Positions 23,101-36,321 of a stretch of 64,000 bases of DNA are shown one piece after another (position 1 is the first letter of the stretch; the number at the start of each line of letters is the position of its first letter). The stretch spans positions 1-64,000 of the forward strand of contig QEYB01000850.1 of the NCBI GenBank assembly GCA_017562135.1, given 5' to 3'. The notes under the pieces were generated by a model, which was not told where the DNA came from, made no database searches, and saw only the letters and a list, made by a program, of their open reading frames with translations. This stretch comes from Dipylidium caninum (Eukaryota; Platyhelminthes; Cestoda; Cyclophyllidea; Dipylidiidae). A program made the position numbers and the translations under genes.

Positions 23101-26100
23101 TGGTACGGTACATGAAGTTAGAAGTGTTGCGGAAAAAAGAGGCAAACTTCTTGCTAGCCGCCAAAGCGGATTTATCACATGGCAGCATAGGTAAACTCCC
23201 CATATTACTTTTACACCTTATCAGTTTGGCCATTGTTGGTGAATGGCCGAGTCCTCAATTTGCTAAATTAACATTCAACAAGTGCTCTCTTCCCATCTCT
23301 GTTGCGTTATGCTGGGTCAGTTTCCTAACCTGAAATTGTAGTAGTGAACCGAACCCCAGACCAGACCTTCAGTTTAGCACCCCATGGATTTGGAGATCAC
23401 GTTTCAATTAACCCTCATTCGCCTCCAAACGAGATTATGGCCAAAGAAGCCGATTCTGTTGTCAATTCGGGTGATAAGACGCCGGAGTAAAGCGCACGTG
23501 CATACAAGATGGAGCACAGCCTCATGTTTGTAATTTAAATGCAGGAGATTCTCTTCGGGACCAAAGTGACAGTCATCATCGGGCGTAGAGATAATAGTCA
23601 ACTCTGATGCACGGAAGAGCTACGAATGCCGTCAAGGTCGTTCATGACTCCGGCCACACATAAAATCACGTCGTTATAGCCGTTTTAATGATACCCTTTG
23701 TCTCGCATTTTCAACAGCTAAATCAGAGCACTCGTATCGTCAACCACTACAGCACTTTTACAGTCGGGTAAAAGCGGAGCGCCCCGTAATGACAGTAAAG
23801 CGAAACTACGAAAGTTGGGAAAAAAATAGCGGCATGTACTTTCGCCACGATGTGGCCACTTCTCAAATCACGAATTACGCACGGAGGAATTCAAAGGAAG
23901 CTTGTTTAACTGCCCAATTTTTAAGCCTACATGTCTTTCTAGAGAGACGTTGCCACTTCTAAGGCAGTGAGCTAATGAAAGGAAATCAAGGGGATAAGGG
24001 GGGGCAAACGGACTAAAAATGTTCTCCGCAAATCAGCCGAATGTTTTCCCAATTGTACTGTTAAGGGTTTTCAACTTACCAGCGGTTGATTATTTTTATT
24101 TATCCAGTCACAAGGTTTATCGCGGTAATACATTGACAAAGTCACATGCCATTTTTGTTAGGGACTGTGAAGCGAATGTAGAGGACAAATGGTAACTAAA
24201 TCAGCATGACATTGTCCGTTGCTTCAGTGAGGAGCTAACAATTGGAAACTTCAATGTCAATACTAAATATCCTGCAGAGCGCCCTCATTCAGTGTAGTAG
24301 CAAATGGAATCAGAAAAACCTAACCCATATTCTCTTAAACGGACAAACGTCGGGAGTTTACATCACTCAGTGTCCTTTCACAGGTCACCTTGAAAGCCAC
24401 AAGGGTGAGGTAAACTGTTAAAACGAAGCGAAAATTCGAAGAGCACTAAATTAGGTGGGATTCAAACTGACTGAGAGTATGTGCTACCTAAAGTAGCCAA
24501 AAATATCGCCTTGCTAACACTTTACAGAGGTGACAAATTTGTCGAATGATTGCAGATTGTGATTGGGATGTTTGATCGCTGCGTTTTTAACTGCTTGCAA
24601 GCAATAAGACAGAGCAAGTCAATTAGAAAGTGCAAGAAAAATGCATTTGTAACAAAAAATAACAAGGTCTTCATGCTTGTGTAGAAAACAGGTCTGCCAG
24701 TAAGCGATTAGGGAAAAATAGCAGTTTTGCAAAAGGCTTTTGAGGCGAGTGTACACCTTAATAGAGGGTTATGGAGGAAATACCCAATGGAAAAACGATG
24801 GGAAATATATATAAATTTGGAATTGCAGAAAAAAAATAGAGAAAGCTGTATCTTCTAAAGAAAAAATCAAAAAATAGTACAAAAGGATAGATACGACGCC
24901 TGAATTAGAAAACAAGTCACAAGTAACTAAAGGTAATAACGATTTCAGTTTCCAGTGGGAATAGGCAATGAAATCATTCCCTCAAATTTGTGACAAAAAT
25001 TAGAGGAATCGCAAAAGATGAGTGGTTTTCAAAATGGTCTTCCAATTTCCAAAGACATACTAGAACTGAAGTGCAATTCTCCTTTGAATATTCGAAGAGA
25101 ATGCCCTTCTGGGCCATAGGACTTAGCAGGGAAACACTACTTCGTGTTGTAGGCAATTTGAAAGAGTAAAGAATTAGGCATCCAGACAATAATCAGGTAT
25201 AGCAAATGTCGTGCCAAACAGCGAAAGCGAGATGCTGGAAAACGGAAAAGTGAATGAGATAGGGGAGATTTGCGGCAGTTAGTCACTATAAGCGATTTAA
25301 AACTAGGAGCAGCATGAGACATCATTCCCTCAGGCTAGTCGAAGGAAAGTATATGAGCCAAAACACTGGGATATTTAGTCCCACGCAGTAACACGTTAAA
25401 AGTCCTTATAATACTCTCTCATTCCCACTTACTTCTTATTCGCATTTGGTAAACATGTTTTACTTCATCATTTAAACTCTTTTAGAAATTCTGGCAACGT
25501 TTAAATTGATAACAATATCAAATTTGGGTCTTTCCATGCACTTTTACACATTAGCAATGATCTAAAAACTACATTTGAAAGCGGGATTGTTTATTTTTCA
25601 AGTTGTTACGAAATGATAATCATTAAGGACGTCGACTCATCCCAGCCGACGCAGTATTAGTAGGGTTACATGACCACGGGGATGCTTTTTGGGGAACATG
25701 TCGTGGCAGAAACCTTAAAAATCTTACTGGAAGGCTGATTACAAGGCAAGGAATTATGATAAAAAAACGAAGGAACCTGTGGCCAGAGCTGCGTAGTGAA
25801 AGAAGAAATGATTCCTCACCGTCTTAAGCCCTTAATATTCCATAAAGTTAGTGCCACTCCTCCTTTCAATGACTAATTACATCTGCAGTATTGATTCAGC
25901 AAGGAAGTCAAAATGGAACAAAAATGACTAGATGTAATACCATCCACGTCGAGTCTGGATGTTTGATTTTGTGTTGGTAAGGATATAGGTTCTCGTGATG
26001 AGCAGTTTAACGGATAAAATAGGATTGTATTACGAGCTTTCATTCTTACTTTCAAATAAAGGAGAAAACATTGTTGTTTATTCTATCAATCAGAGCTGAT

Positions 26101-26755
26101 CGTGGGTTATAAAGACGTCAATTACCCTCCCAGATACCATTAATTAGGACTTTGGCTTCGAGGATGTAGATCAAATGCCTCAAAGGTGGGGAAAAAATTA
26201 AAGCATTCATCGCCACAAAATTCCTTCATACGCACTTTCGAAAAACTGGATAAATCATATCGACACTTTTTCAACGACAAGAGGAGACAGTTTGACAAAC
26301 AATGACGAAGGAATATTATCGGGTCTAAACGTGCTTAATATTTGAATCTCCTAGTCATGGTAATGCCAGTAACGATAAATAGTCTAAGAATGTTGATGCA
26401 ATTATACAAGGCAAGTAACTTTAGCCAAGGAACATAAATCACGATTTAGAACGTGACTACCTCTCAAGAGTGATCGAGGAATGAACTTCAAGATGTACTT
26501 AATCAGGAACCAAAAGATTATAATCGACAAAGATTCTAGGAACGAAGAAAATAGGTTTAATATATAATATGTAGCAAAATAGTTGCCCGGTTAATTTAAA
26601 CACGGATTGCTCGATTTTTTACGGAATTAAACCGGAACTTGAGTGGTATGGTGCTTAATTCGTGTTGTCATGCTTAAAATTAAATCAAAGCCTTATTCTA
26701 GCCCCGTTCTTGTATATGAAGGACAAGATGAGAAAAAATAGTGCTAGAGACTTAC
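17190..26755. other. 9.5 kb gene-poor region downstream of SPOP
   Basis: Mostly AT-rich with scattered short frames. The terminal SPOP exon(s) should lie here on the - strand but could not be recognised. One - strand segment, about 18490-18715, has an acceptor-like TCGTAG and a protein-like frame containing IPLPERFVQTTSGP. It matches the phase left open by the last recognised SPOP exon, but it has no similarity to known SPOP C-termini. The remaining sequence shows no gene or defined repeat. Confidence 0.35.
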
Positions 26756-29700
26756 AGCATAATGAAATCGAGAGTGTGAGCCTTGAGCTGTTCAGCGCTG
26801 TGAATGTCGGCAAGACTGAGGATGTCGCACGCTGCCTCTACGGTGAGGTGTTCCACGAGCTCCTCCTCGCACATCACCTTCAACCGCTCTAATTGGTACT
26901 ACGGGTAGGGAAGGAGAAATTTTGTTTACTAGCGTATATCCAGAAGTCACGAAAGAAAAGGTACATAGTAAGGTCGTGCATGACGCTTGAACGATGACCA
27001 AGAGTTCTGATACAACTTCAGTAACCAATTGGCCCCAAGAATTCTCAATGACAAGCTCGTCTATTTTTTGGTCAGAACATAAATCCGACAACTCAACCAT
27101 AATCTAAACTTAGTAAGGTCTACTTACTTATGATTACTCGAAAATGATTTATTATGCAAGGTAAGAGGTAACATGCATTTTGCGGGTAGAGTTGAGCAGG
27201 GAGGTTTCCTATTGGATAGATTTCTACTTCAAATAATTAGTACTACCAGAAAGTACAAGTGACGTACGCGAAAAGTTCAAAGACCAGTTAATGACAATGT
27301 GAAACGATAATATCATAGGCAATTGGGCAATGGGTGATGCTATGCACCGTTAAAAAACACTCGATTTAAATGCTGAGGGCATGCTAGAGGGGGAGGGAGA
27401 AAGAGAACAGATAAATCCCACTATGAGGAATGCTTGCTTTGATTAAACGATGCGGCAAGTTATAGAATAAGGACGACTCGGTCTGTGCTAAGAGCTCCGT
27501 AGCTACATTGTTAGCTTACGTAGGAAAACGTAAACAATTTTCCATAAAATGTCACATCTATGTGGTAAAAGTTCAACCTTTATCTGTAGACAATGAAAAT
27601 TAACATTAAACCTAGTGCTTGAATAAAAATAATTTCAAGACATTCACAGGATTGCTAAATTACCATTTGAAAATTACTTAAATATTAGAGCTGATAAGTG
27701 CACCGAGAAATTGCATCAACAAATTTAGTTGGACATAAAGTTACCCAGTCGTGCGGCGAAATAAAAGTGACGCCGAGATAACAATGAGGCCTAGTGAAAG
27801 GGAGCCTATAAAACTTTACCACTACCATTTTTTCAATATGTAGCCGAAAAAAGGAAATTTGGAAGCGTCTTAATTGCAAGGAACTATTAACCTAAATGAA
27901 ACCCGGTTCTGGAAGACACATTCATAACTGTTTATGGCCTCCTCGGACTGTGCCGGAAAGTCTACGTAAAGGACTTTTCTATAGATAAGTAAAAAAGGGG
28001 GAGGGAAAAGCATGCTGTAACGCATGCGTATCAATGAAATTCAGGCAAAAAACAAAAGAGCTAAAATAAAATGGCCGTGGTTCTTCGGATTCCACGAATA
28101 GGGGTCTCAAAGAAATTACACCCAAGCCGGTAGTTAAAATTATTTTACAATAAATTATTTAAGTAATTAAAACTCGCAAACCCAAGAAACAGGTAAGACT
28201 TCTTCGGCTGGAAATTTTCTCTTAAAGAAAATAAGTGAATACGTCAGTTATAATCTGCTAAAGCGAAGCGAACACTGAAAGTTTGAAGACATAGAAAAGC
28301 CAACGAAAAGAATCTAGATATAAAGCGTGCCCTAGAATGTTTAGAATAAAAATAACCAAATCACCCATCAACAGATAGACCTATTTCATTAAAATAGTAT
28401 TAACATAAAACTACCTCTCTTTTCTTCTTACTCACCTTATCTGCGGCTGCCAACAACTCCTGTGCCATCGCTGGGTTGTCCAAGCCCACCACTCGCCCCG
28501 TATAGATGAATCGTAGCACCTCGGCGAGGATATCCGGCTCCACGTCGGTGATGTGGACCCGGTTAGCTCGCGACTCAGTCATGCCATGTTCAAACATGGC
28601 CGCAAACACCGGACTCCGCGCAGCAAGAATTGCCTTGTGCGCCTTGAATTGCCGCAGTACGAACCCTCGGTGCTGCCAACATTTGCGATGGGGGTGCTAG
28701 CAGCACTAGCGGAGGGGTGGAACGAGTGGTGCTGATGTTGACTTTCATGTACCAAAGGGACCGTTGCGGTGCTACTGCCGACAATAGCGGCAGAAGAGCA
28801 TGCGGAAGAGGAAGAGGAACCAACAGCGGGCGCAGCAGAGGTGGATGTGGAAGAGAGCTGGACGGATGCTGTTGTAGAGACGATGCTCAGCGGGGGAGGT
28901 AAGGTTGATGACCCTGATGGGGGTGGCTGTGGTAACGGTGACGTCGTCTGTCGGGCCTCCATCCGTCCAGACTGACAACTGGAGTCTGTTTATAAATAAA
29001 CTTATGCCAATGCGGACTCTTTTTGGGAGAGCATCCAAAGAAAGTAGCAAATTTTAGGAAGCAAATTATATGATGTCTTAATGAACGGAATAATCAGAAA
29101 TCGAGACAGAACCACATTTCCGGCGTTAGAGACATGTAAGGCGAACAAGTCAAAAGCAAACTTTCAGGAAGTTTAACATAAAAGGAATTGAAAAATTGGA
29201 GTAGTTAATATTTTGTTTACCCAAGCTACTTTTAAGTCACAAGCTAGAAAGCGTACACAGACATCCACTTTTCTTTAGCGAATGAATGAATGGTATAGGA
29301 ATTCCCAAGCCAACATGACGTCGAAGGAGAAAAAGAAAAAAGCTGCAAGTAACGGCTTACCTCTCCCACTTTGGTTAATGATGTTTTAAGGTTATGTAGG
29401 ACGATATTATTAACTGCTCGATGGGAAAATGGAAAAAATATACTCGTCTTTATCGCTTTAAAGTACCCAACAGTCTCATCGCAAAGGCGTCATGCGCTTA
29501 AGAAAGTCAAAATAAGAATAACAACCCCAAGGCGAGAGATTTATTTTCTCCGAAAAGCGGAGTTAGTCACCAGCCGTTAAATGACTATTACAAGCACCAA
29601 ATAGACTGTCACGCGTATAAAAGTGCCTTATGATCATTGGTGTGGTGTGGTGCTAGATGGAAGATGGCACAGCAATTCCAATTATATAAACCAAAGTTGA

Positions 29701-32700
29701 ATAGAGATTAACCAAGTGAAAAGAGGTCTAATCACGATGGGACTACAAGAGGAGCAGCGGACCTCTCCTCACGCAGAAATTAATCTCCTGTTTACTATAC
29801 CATTGACTGAAGTGGACACTTGAGACTCAAAGAATGCTCTAGAATCAAATTCAGTTGTGAACTGTCAATTTTCGGATTTTCGCGAAGAATTGTAAATACA
29901 TGAAAAAGAAATAGGATTTAGTGCGATAGTCCAGGGATACTGTGTACCACACAATTACGCCTCTAGAAGTGCGACTGATATGCAAATAAATCCAAGCCAT
30001 TCAGTTACTCTATTTATCAAATTCGGGATTTAGACGTACTTGAAAGTCAGGAAAGTGGTTCCGTTAATAATTTTTACCTACCTGTTTTTTATTGTCAAAA
30101 TCCGTCCCAAATTATGCCACATGAAGCGTTGCCCAATAAAAGTTCAACCGACGGAATTAACAGCGCAAGTCACTTGAAAAGCATCCTTCCAAAGAGCTAA
30201 GATAACAATGGCAACAGAACGTCCCGTGCTTGCCACATTGACCAAATGAGGTGTGATATTTAGAATATAATGGTGGTAATGATGCCCAAAAAAGGCGACA
30301 AAAGTAAAACAGCAAGGTGGAGAAGAGAATGGAAGGTGAGGTACCAAGAATGTGACATTAAGTATTAGCATTAAGACGCTAAAACCGGGTCCTCAAATAG
30401 AGTACAGAGTCATTCCCAGAAGTACATCAGGAAGACACCAAAAATAACTGCCTAAAACAACAGTCCAACAACCCTAATTGAATGAAAATAATATGCAACT
30501 TTTGGAGAAACCAATCTGAAGCAAATTCCATTTTATCAACGCAACTCTACACAAACCGAGTCGTGGGTCAATTGCCGAAAGCGTTACAAATCTGCTCAGC
30601 AATAAAAATAGCAAAGAATCATTGTAGTATACGGGACGACAAGATCTAATTGTTCGAGCAAGGCGAAATTTATTCGGTATCCAATCAGACAAATCGTTAA
30701 TTAGCTCCAGCACCCAAGCAAATAGAATAATAAGTTTTTGAATCCTCAACGGTCCTGCTTCAAGAAAGGGATTGTTGCCGTATCGTGGGTACTTATGTCG
30801 TCTTCAAATAAGATGAAACATAGAAAGTACTCACCATCGCTATAAATATATCCTGCATCCATCGAAAGGGGTTTGTTGACAGAAGATGAGGAGGCAGAGT
30901 ACTTAGAAGCAGTGTTTCGGTGCGTCTGAAGCTCAATGTCGCCTCCGCCAACTTGTTGCTGTTGTTGTGGACAGCAAGAACAAGCTGAACAGGAGACAAG
31001 TGAGGATACAGACTTTCGCACCGCCTCATTACTTTCCAACTGTTGTTGTGGTTGTAATGGTGGTTGAGCCTGCACCTGAGGTACGAGGAGAATGACCCTG
31101 GGGGGAAGAGCCGAGGAGACACCACTTTCACTCTCGCCATCTGCAGTCTGCTCTTCTGTGTCGATCCTCGGTGGTGTTCGTGCCTCTTCATCCTCTTCTT
31201 CGTCGTCATTGTCCTCAGTGTCGCGACAGCCACCATCTTCTTTGTCCGTAGAAGCAGTAGGCAAAACAACAGGATCATTCTCCACTCCTACTAACGGTAT
31301 TGGCGATGGGTTATCATGGGTCTGTTGGGATGGGGAAGTGGGAGATGCCATCACAACGAGAGTGACGTCGGTGAGAGTCTGTTTGAGCAGCAAAGAACCG
31401 ATATCCTCATGGAGGCGGCACTCGGGCACAATTATCTGCTGATTGTTAATCTGACCGCTGTCGGATAGGGTGTCGCCCACCACGGATATCTAAAAGGGGG
31501 TAATACAACGGAAGAAAGCTTCATTATTTATTGTCTAAGTACATCAAAAAACTTGGAAGCAAATTCTGAGGTCATCAAATCTAAACATTCTGACCTCGCG
31601 CAGACCGCAAAATGCTGTTTAATGAGATCGCAAAACAGGAAGTGACATGCCAACTACTGCGGCAACACTTAATTGGCGTAAAACCATGGATTGCAAGATC
31701 AAAAGAAGACTACGTCGTATTTTATCCAATACTTTTTTCTACGAAATGGAATACGGCGCTAAAGTGTCAAATTTTTCGAGTGACATGAGAGTCAGAGACA
31801 GTGGAATCAACACCAGATTGCATTGCCGGTAGAGTTAACTTATAGTGAAGAGACGATGGAATGAGCTATACACTATATGCCCAACAGAGTGGACAAAAGT
31901 ACTGCTTTGTACATGGAAAGTAGCAATGGGAAAAACAATGGCGCAAAAAAAGTTGTCGAATGGCCTACTAAGAGGTCGATGATGAATTAGCGTATTTTGA
32001 TGGGTGATTGAAATCATTTGAAAATAGTCTTTTCAAATCGGCTGTATGATTGCGGCGATTTTCAACGAAATTCCGCATCACAAGATGTAAGGATTGAGTA
32101 TAAGTATTATAGTTTTCCTCAGAGTTGTACCTAGACTAATTTACTGAAGAAATTGAGGATGAACATGACGAAATCAATTTCAATATCAACTATCTGGAAT
32201 GATGGTCGTCCGTGATCATTCGAGACCAATGCGATAGCGCATATGAGATCAAATCCTTAAAATTGTTCGAATTTCGAACCATCGACATAACGCCACGATA
32301 AAAGGGCTAAAAATGATGCCCCAAACTTTGATTGAACAGGGGGTAGTAGTTAAACTAATAGCTTATTAAAAACCGGGGACATAAATTTTTTATTGCCAAA
32401 GCGATCTAGACGAAAGTTGGTCGTCATTACAAAAGGATGAAGATTGGGTTTGACGCGTCAAGCATCAGATAACCGAAGCGTGTAAAGACCCTCCACTGAT
32501 CATAAGAGAATAATTACAGGTTTGTTTGGAATGTCACGTGATCTACGATTTCAATTGCTAGATACACAAGTAATGAGTGGTCGATGAGATCAATTTAATG
32601 TGCAACAGATTTATGAAATTTAGAAACAGAATACAAAATAGGCAACCCAGGAGACATGATAAAGAATAACAAAAGTTGTAAGATCTTATTTAGGGAACTT

Positions 32701-35700
32701 TGATCCGCTCACACGCAAATGAAATTCTTCCTAAGAAACCACACGTTAAAAGTGGCTGTTTTCATGTTGAAGAACACCAGAACACCAAATGATTTTATGA
32801 ATTACTAAATGGCGAAAATGTGAAGAAGAATTGCTGCCAGTGTCTAGACCCGTTATTCTGGCCGTTGCTGTCCGGCTTAAATTTGTTGTGTATCATTACG
32901 GAAATATAGAGAGTAAGAAACCGCAGTGTAAAATGTGCAAAGGTTTTAGCATCCACTTTCGAGTGTGGTAAATAATTTACAATTCTCGGGTTAAAATAAC
33001 AAATGCTCATAACGTCTAGCCAGGAAAAGCAACCACGAGGTAAAAGGGGTGGGTAACAAAATAGACAAGTAAAAGTGTAGATCTCGAAGGAAGCCTCACA
33101 TTGAAGGTTGGTTTCAGACGGAGTGGAAAGGAAACCCAGATGGAGGGCCCACCACAGCGGAAGTACGCATGATTCTAGATGACAGCCGCCGAAAACTCGA
33201 CAAAATTACGGAATGCTGATACAACTTGGGTGAAGGATAAAACCAAAAGCACCATATGATACTTGAGAAGTCACCATTTACCAACTAAGAAGCCAAATTA
33301 AGGGGAAATCACGCTATACAGAGATTCCGGCATTTATTACTCGAGGTTAGTTAGCAATTACCCTAGCGTAAGACTGAATCGACTGGGCGGGGTGGAGGAT
33401 GCAACAAGGTGATAAAGAAACTATTAAGGTAAGGAAATATTGTCACTTTCCAAGGGAACGGAGAATGAAAATAATCTAAGATGACTACAGGTAAGCAACA
33501 TACGGCAGAGATTTTAGGGTATTGAGTGCAAACTAGCAGATTCGGATGGCCCGTGCACATGATAGCTAACATACATCTGTTAATCGGACTAGCAATAGAG
33601 AACCCCAGTTGACTTATAACTTAAAATCCCCGAATATAGGACCTTGAATTGACAAAACATTCAATTAAATGCTTCTACCAAATGATCATAAAATGATTCT
33701 ACGATTCTTTCGTTCATAAGTCTCCAAATCTTGTGATACTAAGTTATTTGTTCGCAACAAGAACCTGAGTCTATCAAATATAAGATTTCAAAGTGTAAGG
33801 CTATCCAACAAAAGGCAGAAAGGGAAGATTTAGAAATTACCAAAAAACCGAGTTAAATGGAAGCCTCTGCCCTCTTGAAAATCCTAAAGGCGATTCAAGA
33901 AGATTAATTCCAAGTGACACAGTATTACCTTACGCATCCAACATTCGAATCAAGTGTACAATTGATTTATAGTAACTGAAAGGCTGTTATCCTCGATAAT
34001 GCTTGACTGCAAAGTTGTCAATTTCATATTGATGGGGCATTTCAGCAAAATGACTTCATAGAATCGATTGCAATTACCTCCAAAAATTGCTCTAGACCTT
34101 TTTAACTGCTCTAAAAATCCTGGTGTTCCAACATTCTGAAAAGTTCAAACAAATGGAGGATTAGCGCAAACCAGATTGCGCGACAGAATGACCCACGAGA
34201 TCAGAAATTCGCATTTGGATGCATTTACGCTTATTTTGGCGCATGAAACATCATTTTATTTTGTGGAAACAAAAATGGAACAACTCTAAGACGAAGATTA
34301 TCAAACTGCGGATTGCTCAATCTAACAGGAAAATGAATGCACTGAGCTAGTCACTCCACCATCTCCAATCCAACTCTAATTCAATTACGAAATGAAGAGA
34401 AGAAATAGCGCAATAAACCACGACTCTGGAAGCTAAACAAAAAGCTATAAGTATTTAATAAAATCATAGTTTTCATACTTCGCAGACAATGGTGAGACGA
34501 TCGTTGGGGAGGAGACCACTAGCCTCGTCCATAAGAACGTCGCGTCGAATGAACTTCTTGAAACCCCAGTCCTTCCCCTGCACAAAACGGTACGCTCGCT
34601 GGCTTTCTGTGAGGTAACACAAAAAGGCAACTGCTTGAGAACACCACCGGAGACAAGAAGATCAAAATAGACAAATATTTCAACACACCCATAGCTTTGG
34701 TTTCTTCGCGCTTTGCGTTGAGGATGGAAAATTTGAACTTAGCTCGAGCCTCACTTTTTGAACCACAGTTGATAAGGAGGAGGTAGAGGGAAAGATATTC
34801 TCGACTCTCCTCATCCAGTCCCTTTGGATTTATGCGCAGACACCTGAAACGAAAAATGGGAGGAGTAAAAAAGTGTGATAGAAGATAACAGGCAAAATAT
34901 CCCAAGGATTTCGCCCAACTACTTTTATTAGAATATTGTAAAAGTACTAGTTAAATACTGCTCCTCTAGTTAGGAGCCTCAAGAGTTGCGTCCTAGACTA
35001 GGCCAGAATCGATTGTTAAATTTAGTACACGAAAAATAGATTCAAAAACAACGTTTCTTATTCTTTTGAGCATCCTTTGAATCCACATGCGCGTATGAGA
35101 TAAAAATTGTTTGAAAGCTGCTCTAATTGCTTAAATCCTAGGTTGTTAGATTAAAGTGCTCCAGTGTTACACAGACCAACGTAATTGAAAAATCATACCG
35201 AGGGTTGAATAGGAAATTGTCTTGATGTAGTTTCAGGAAGCGAAAAGCTTGGGCAGGAAGAAGCACGAAATCAATTTTTTTTAGGCAACATATATCCAAT
35301 TACCCGATGATATTGGAAAAAGTAACAAACCCATTTCCTGAATAATAATTTATCATACCGATCGTGGAGAAAGATCAGACAGTTTGATGACAACCTCAAA
35401 TCGAGGCACTCTGCGTCGTTACTGATAACTAGACAGCTAAAAATTCGTTTTTTTCGGGATTATCAAGTCTCAAGTAGTGGGTTCAAGGTGTAAGCATCAC
35501 AACAGGGCATTGTAGATGAGGTTAAACGATGGACACCACGTAATAAACCTGCCTGCTTGAGTGTATTTAGCCTGGAAACCCGAGTGGTTATGAGAACAAA
35601 TGACAAATAAATATTAAGATTGGATCGAAACGCCAAAAACAAGGAATATGTGGTAAGTTATAACGATTTGACGTCTCCAAATTTGACATCTTTTGTGAAA

Positions 35701-36321
35701 AGAGACATCATAGGTAGTATTTTGTTTACAGGAAAATCCCGCCTTTATGAGTATAAAGACTAACTAACGAGTGTTGACATAAGCTGGACAGTCATAGTAG
35801 TCACTTTTAGTGGAAGTGGGTCAGAGTCCTGTTTGTACATACGACAATCGCAAGAGTTAGATATTTTGAAAATTGATGCATTACCTTCTAATGACCTATA
35901 ATATTGTTAATATATCTTATACGGTCGCGCATTTGTCGACATCAGCAAAAAAATTTAAAGTTAAACAAATTGGCTAGAAAAAACCAGTCAGAGAGATGAC
36001 AAGAGCAAGGATAAATACTAACCACTTGAGCTTATCGTTAGGCCCAGAAGAGAAGACACTGCTCTTTACCACCTCACCAAGTTCTTCCCGACAGAAGGAG
36101 AAGTTACTGATGGTCCAAATGTAGCGCAGTTTAGTGACGCGCACTTGCGTGTGGCACCAATACTCTGCTACCACAGGCGGTGCGAAAGTCTCGAGGCCCG
36201 CAGATGGTGGTGGAGGAGGCGGCTGTGGCGGTGGTGGAGTGGTGGTGCGACTTACTGTGGCAACTTGAGCGGTCTGACCGGTGTCAGTGGTATCCAGGGT
36301 TGCGAAACGCTGTACATCCAT
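26756..36321 (-). CDS. SPOP: SPOP-like MATH-BTB adaptor of CUL3 ubiquitin ligase (3' end not found)
   Basis: SPOP selects substrates through its MATH domain and recruits CUL3 through its BTB domain. Exons in transcript order: 36321-36023, 34843-34689, 34606-34479, 31489-30835, 28985-28436, 26898-26756. Start ATG at 36321; the N-terminus has a Pro-rich run ([14 protein letters not shown]). MATH spans about residues 60-200 with [34 protein letters not shown] and [18 protein letters not shown]; the substrate-groove residues of [11 protein letters not shown] are intact. The BTB starts with [11 protein letters not shown] and TLTDVTLVV, is interrupted by a low-complexity segment of about 283 residues, and resumes with [31 protein letters not shown] and LLAAADK. 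The last exon found encodes [16 protein letters not shown] and [18 protein letters not shown]. Splice phases agree at every junction if one base missing near 28655 (TAC-TGCGG) is restored. The rest of the BACK/nuclear-signal region was not found. Acceptor-like AG 21 nt upstream of the ATG. Confidence 0.93.
26899..28435. other. SPOP intron 5
   Basis: A 1.5 kb AT-rich intron bounded by GAT AAG|GTGAGT (donor, - strand) and CCCGTAG|TAC (acceptor). No other feature seen. Confidence 0.6.
28672..31355 (-). other. BTB-interrupting low-complexity insert of SPOP (with its intron)
   Basis: Between TDVTLV (ends 31355) and RQFKAHK the gene keeps an open frame through the rest of exon 4 (to 30835) and the first part of exon 5 (28985 down to about 28656). 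The encoded segment has an acidic run ([13 protein letters not shown]), Gln-rich runs ([17 protein letters not shown]), a cysteine cluster (SCSACSCC) and a Ser/Ala/Pro-rich second half ([22 protein letters not shown]). It falls at the turn of the first beta-hairpin of the BTB fold. An alternative donor after GTT at 31355 (GTGATG) and an acceptor at 28673 (TTGGCAG) would join in phase and remove it. Confidence 0.7.
31490..34478. other. SPOP intron 3
   Basis: A 3.0 kb AT-rich intron from donor GAA|GTATGA to acceptor CTTTTAG|ATATCC on the - strand. No embedded gene or repeat was recognised. The 1.2 kb intron between 34844 and 36022 is similar and also empty. Confidence 0.6.
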
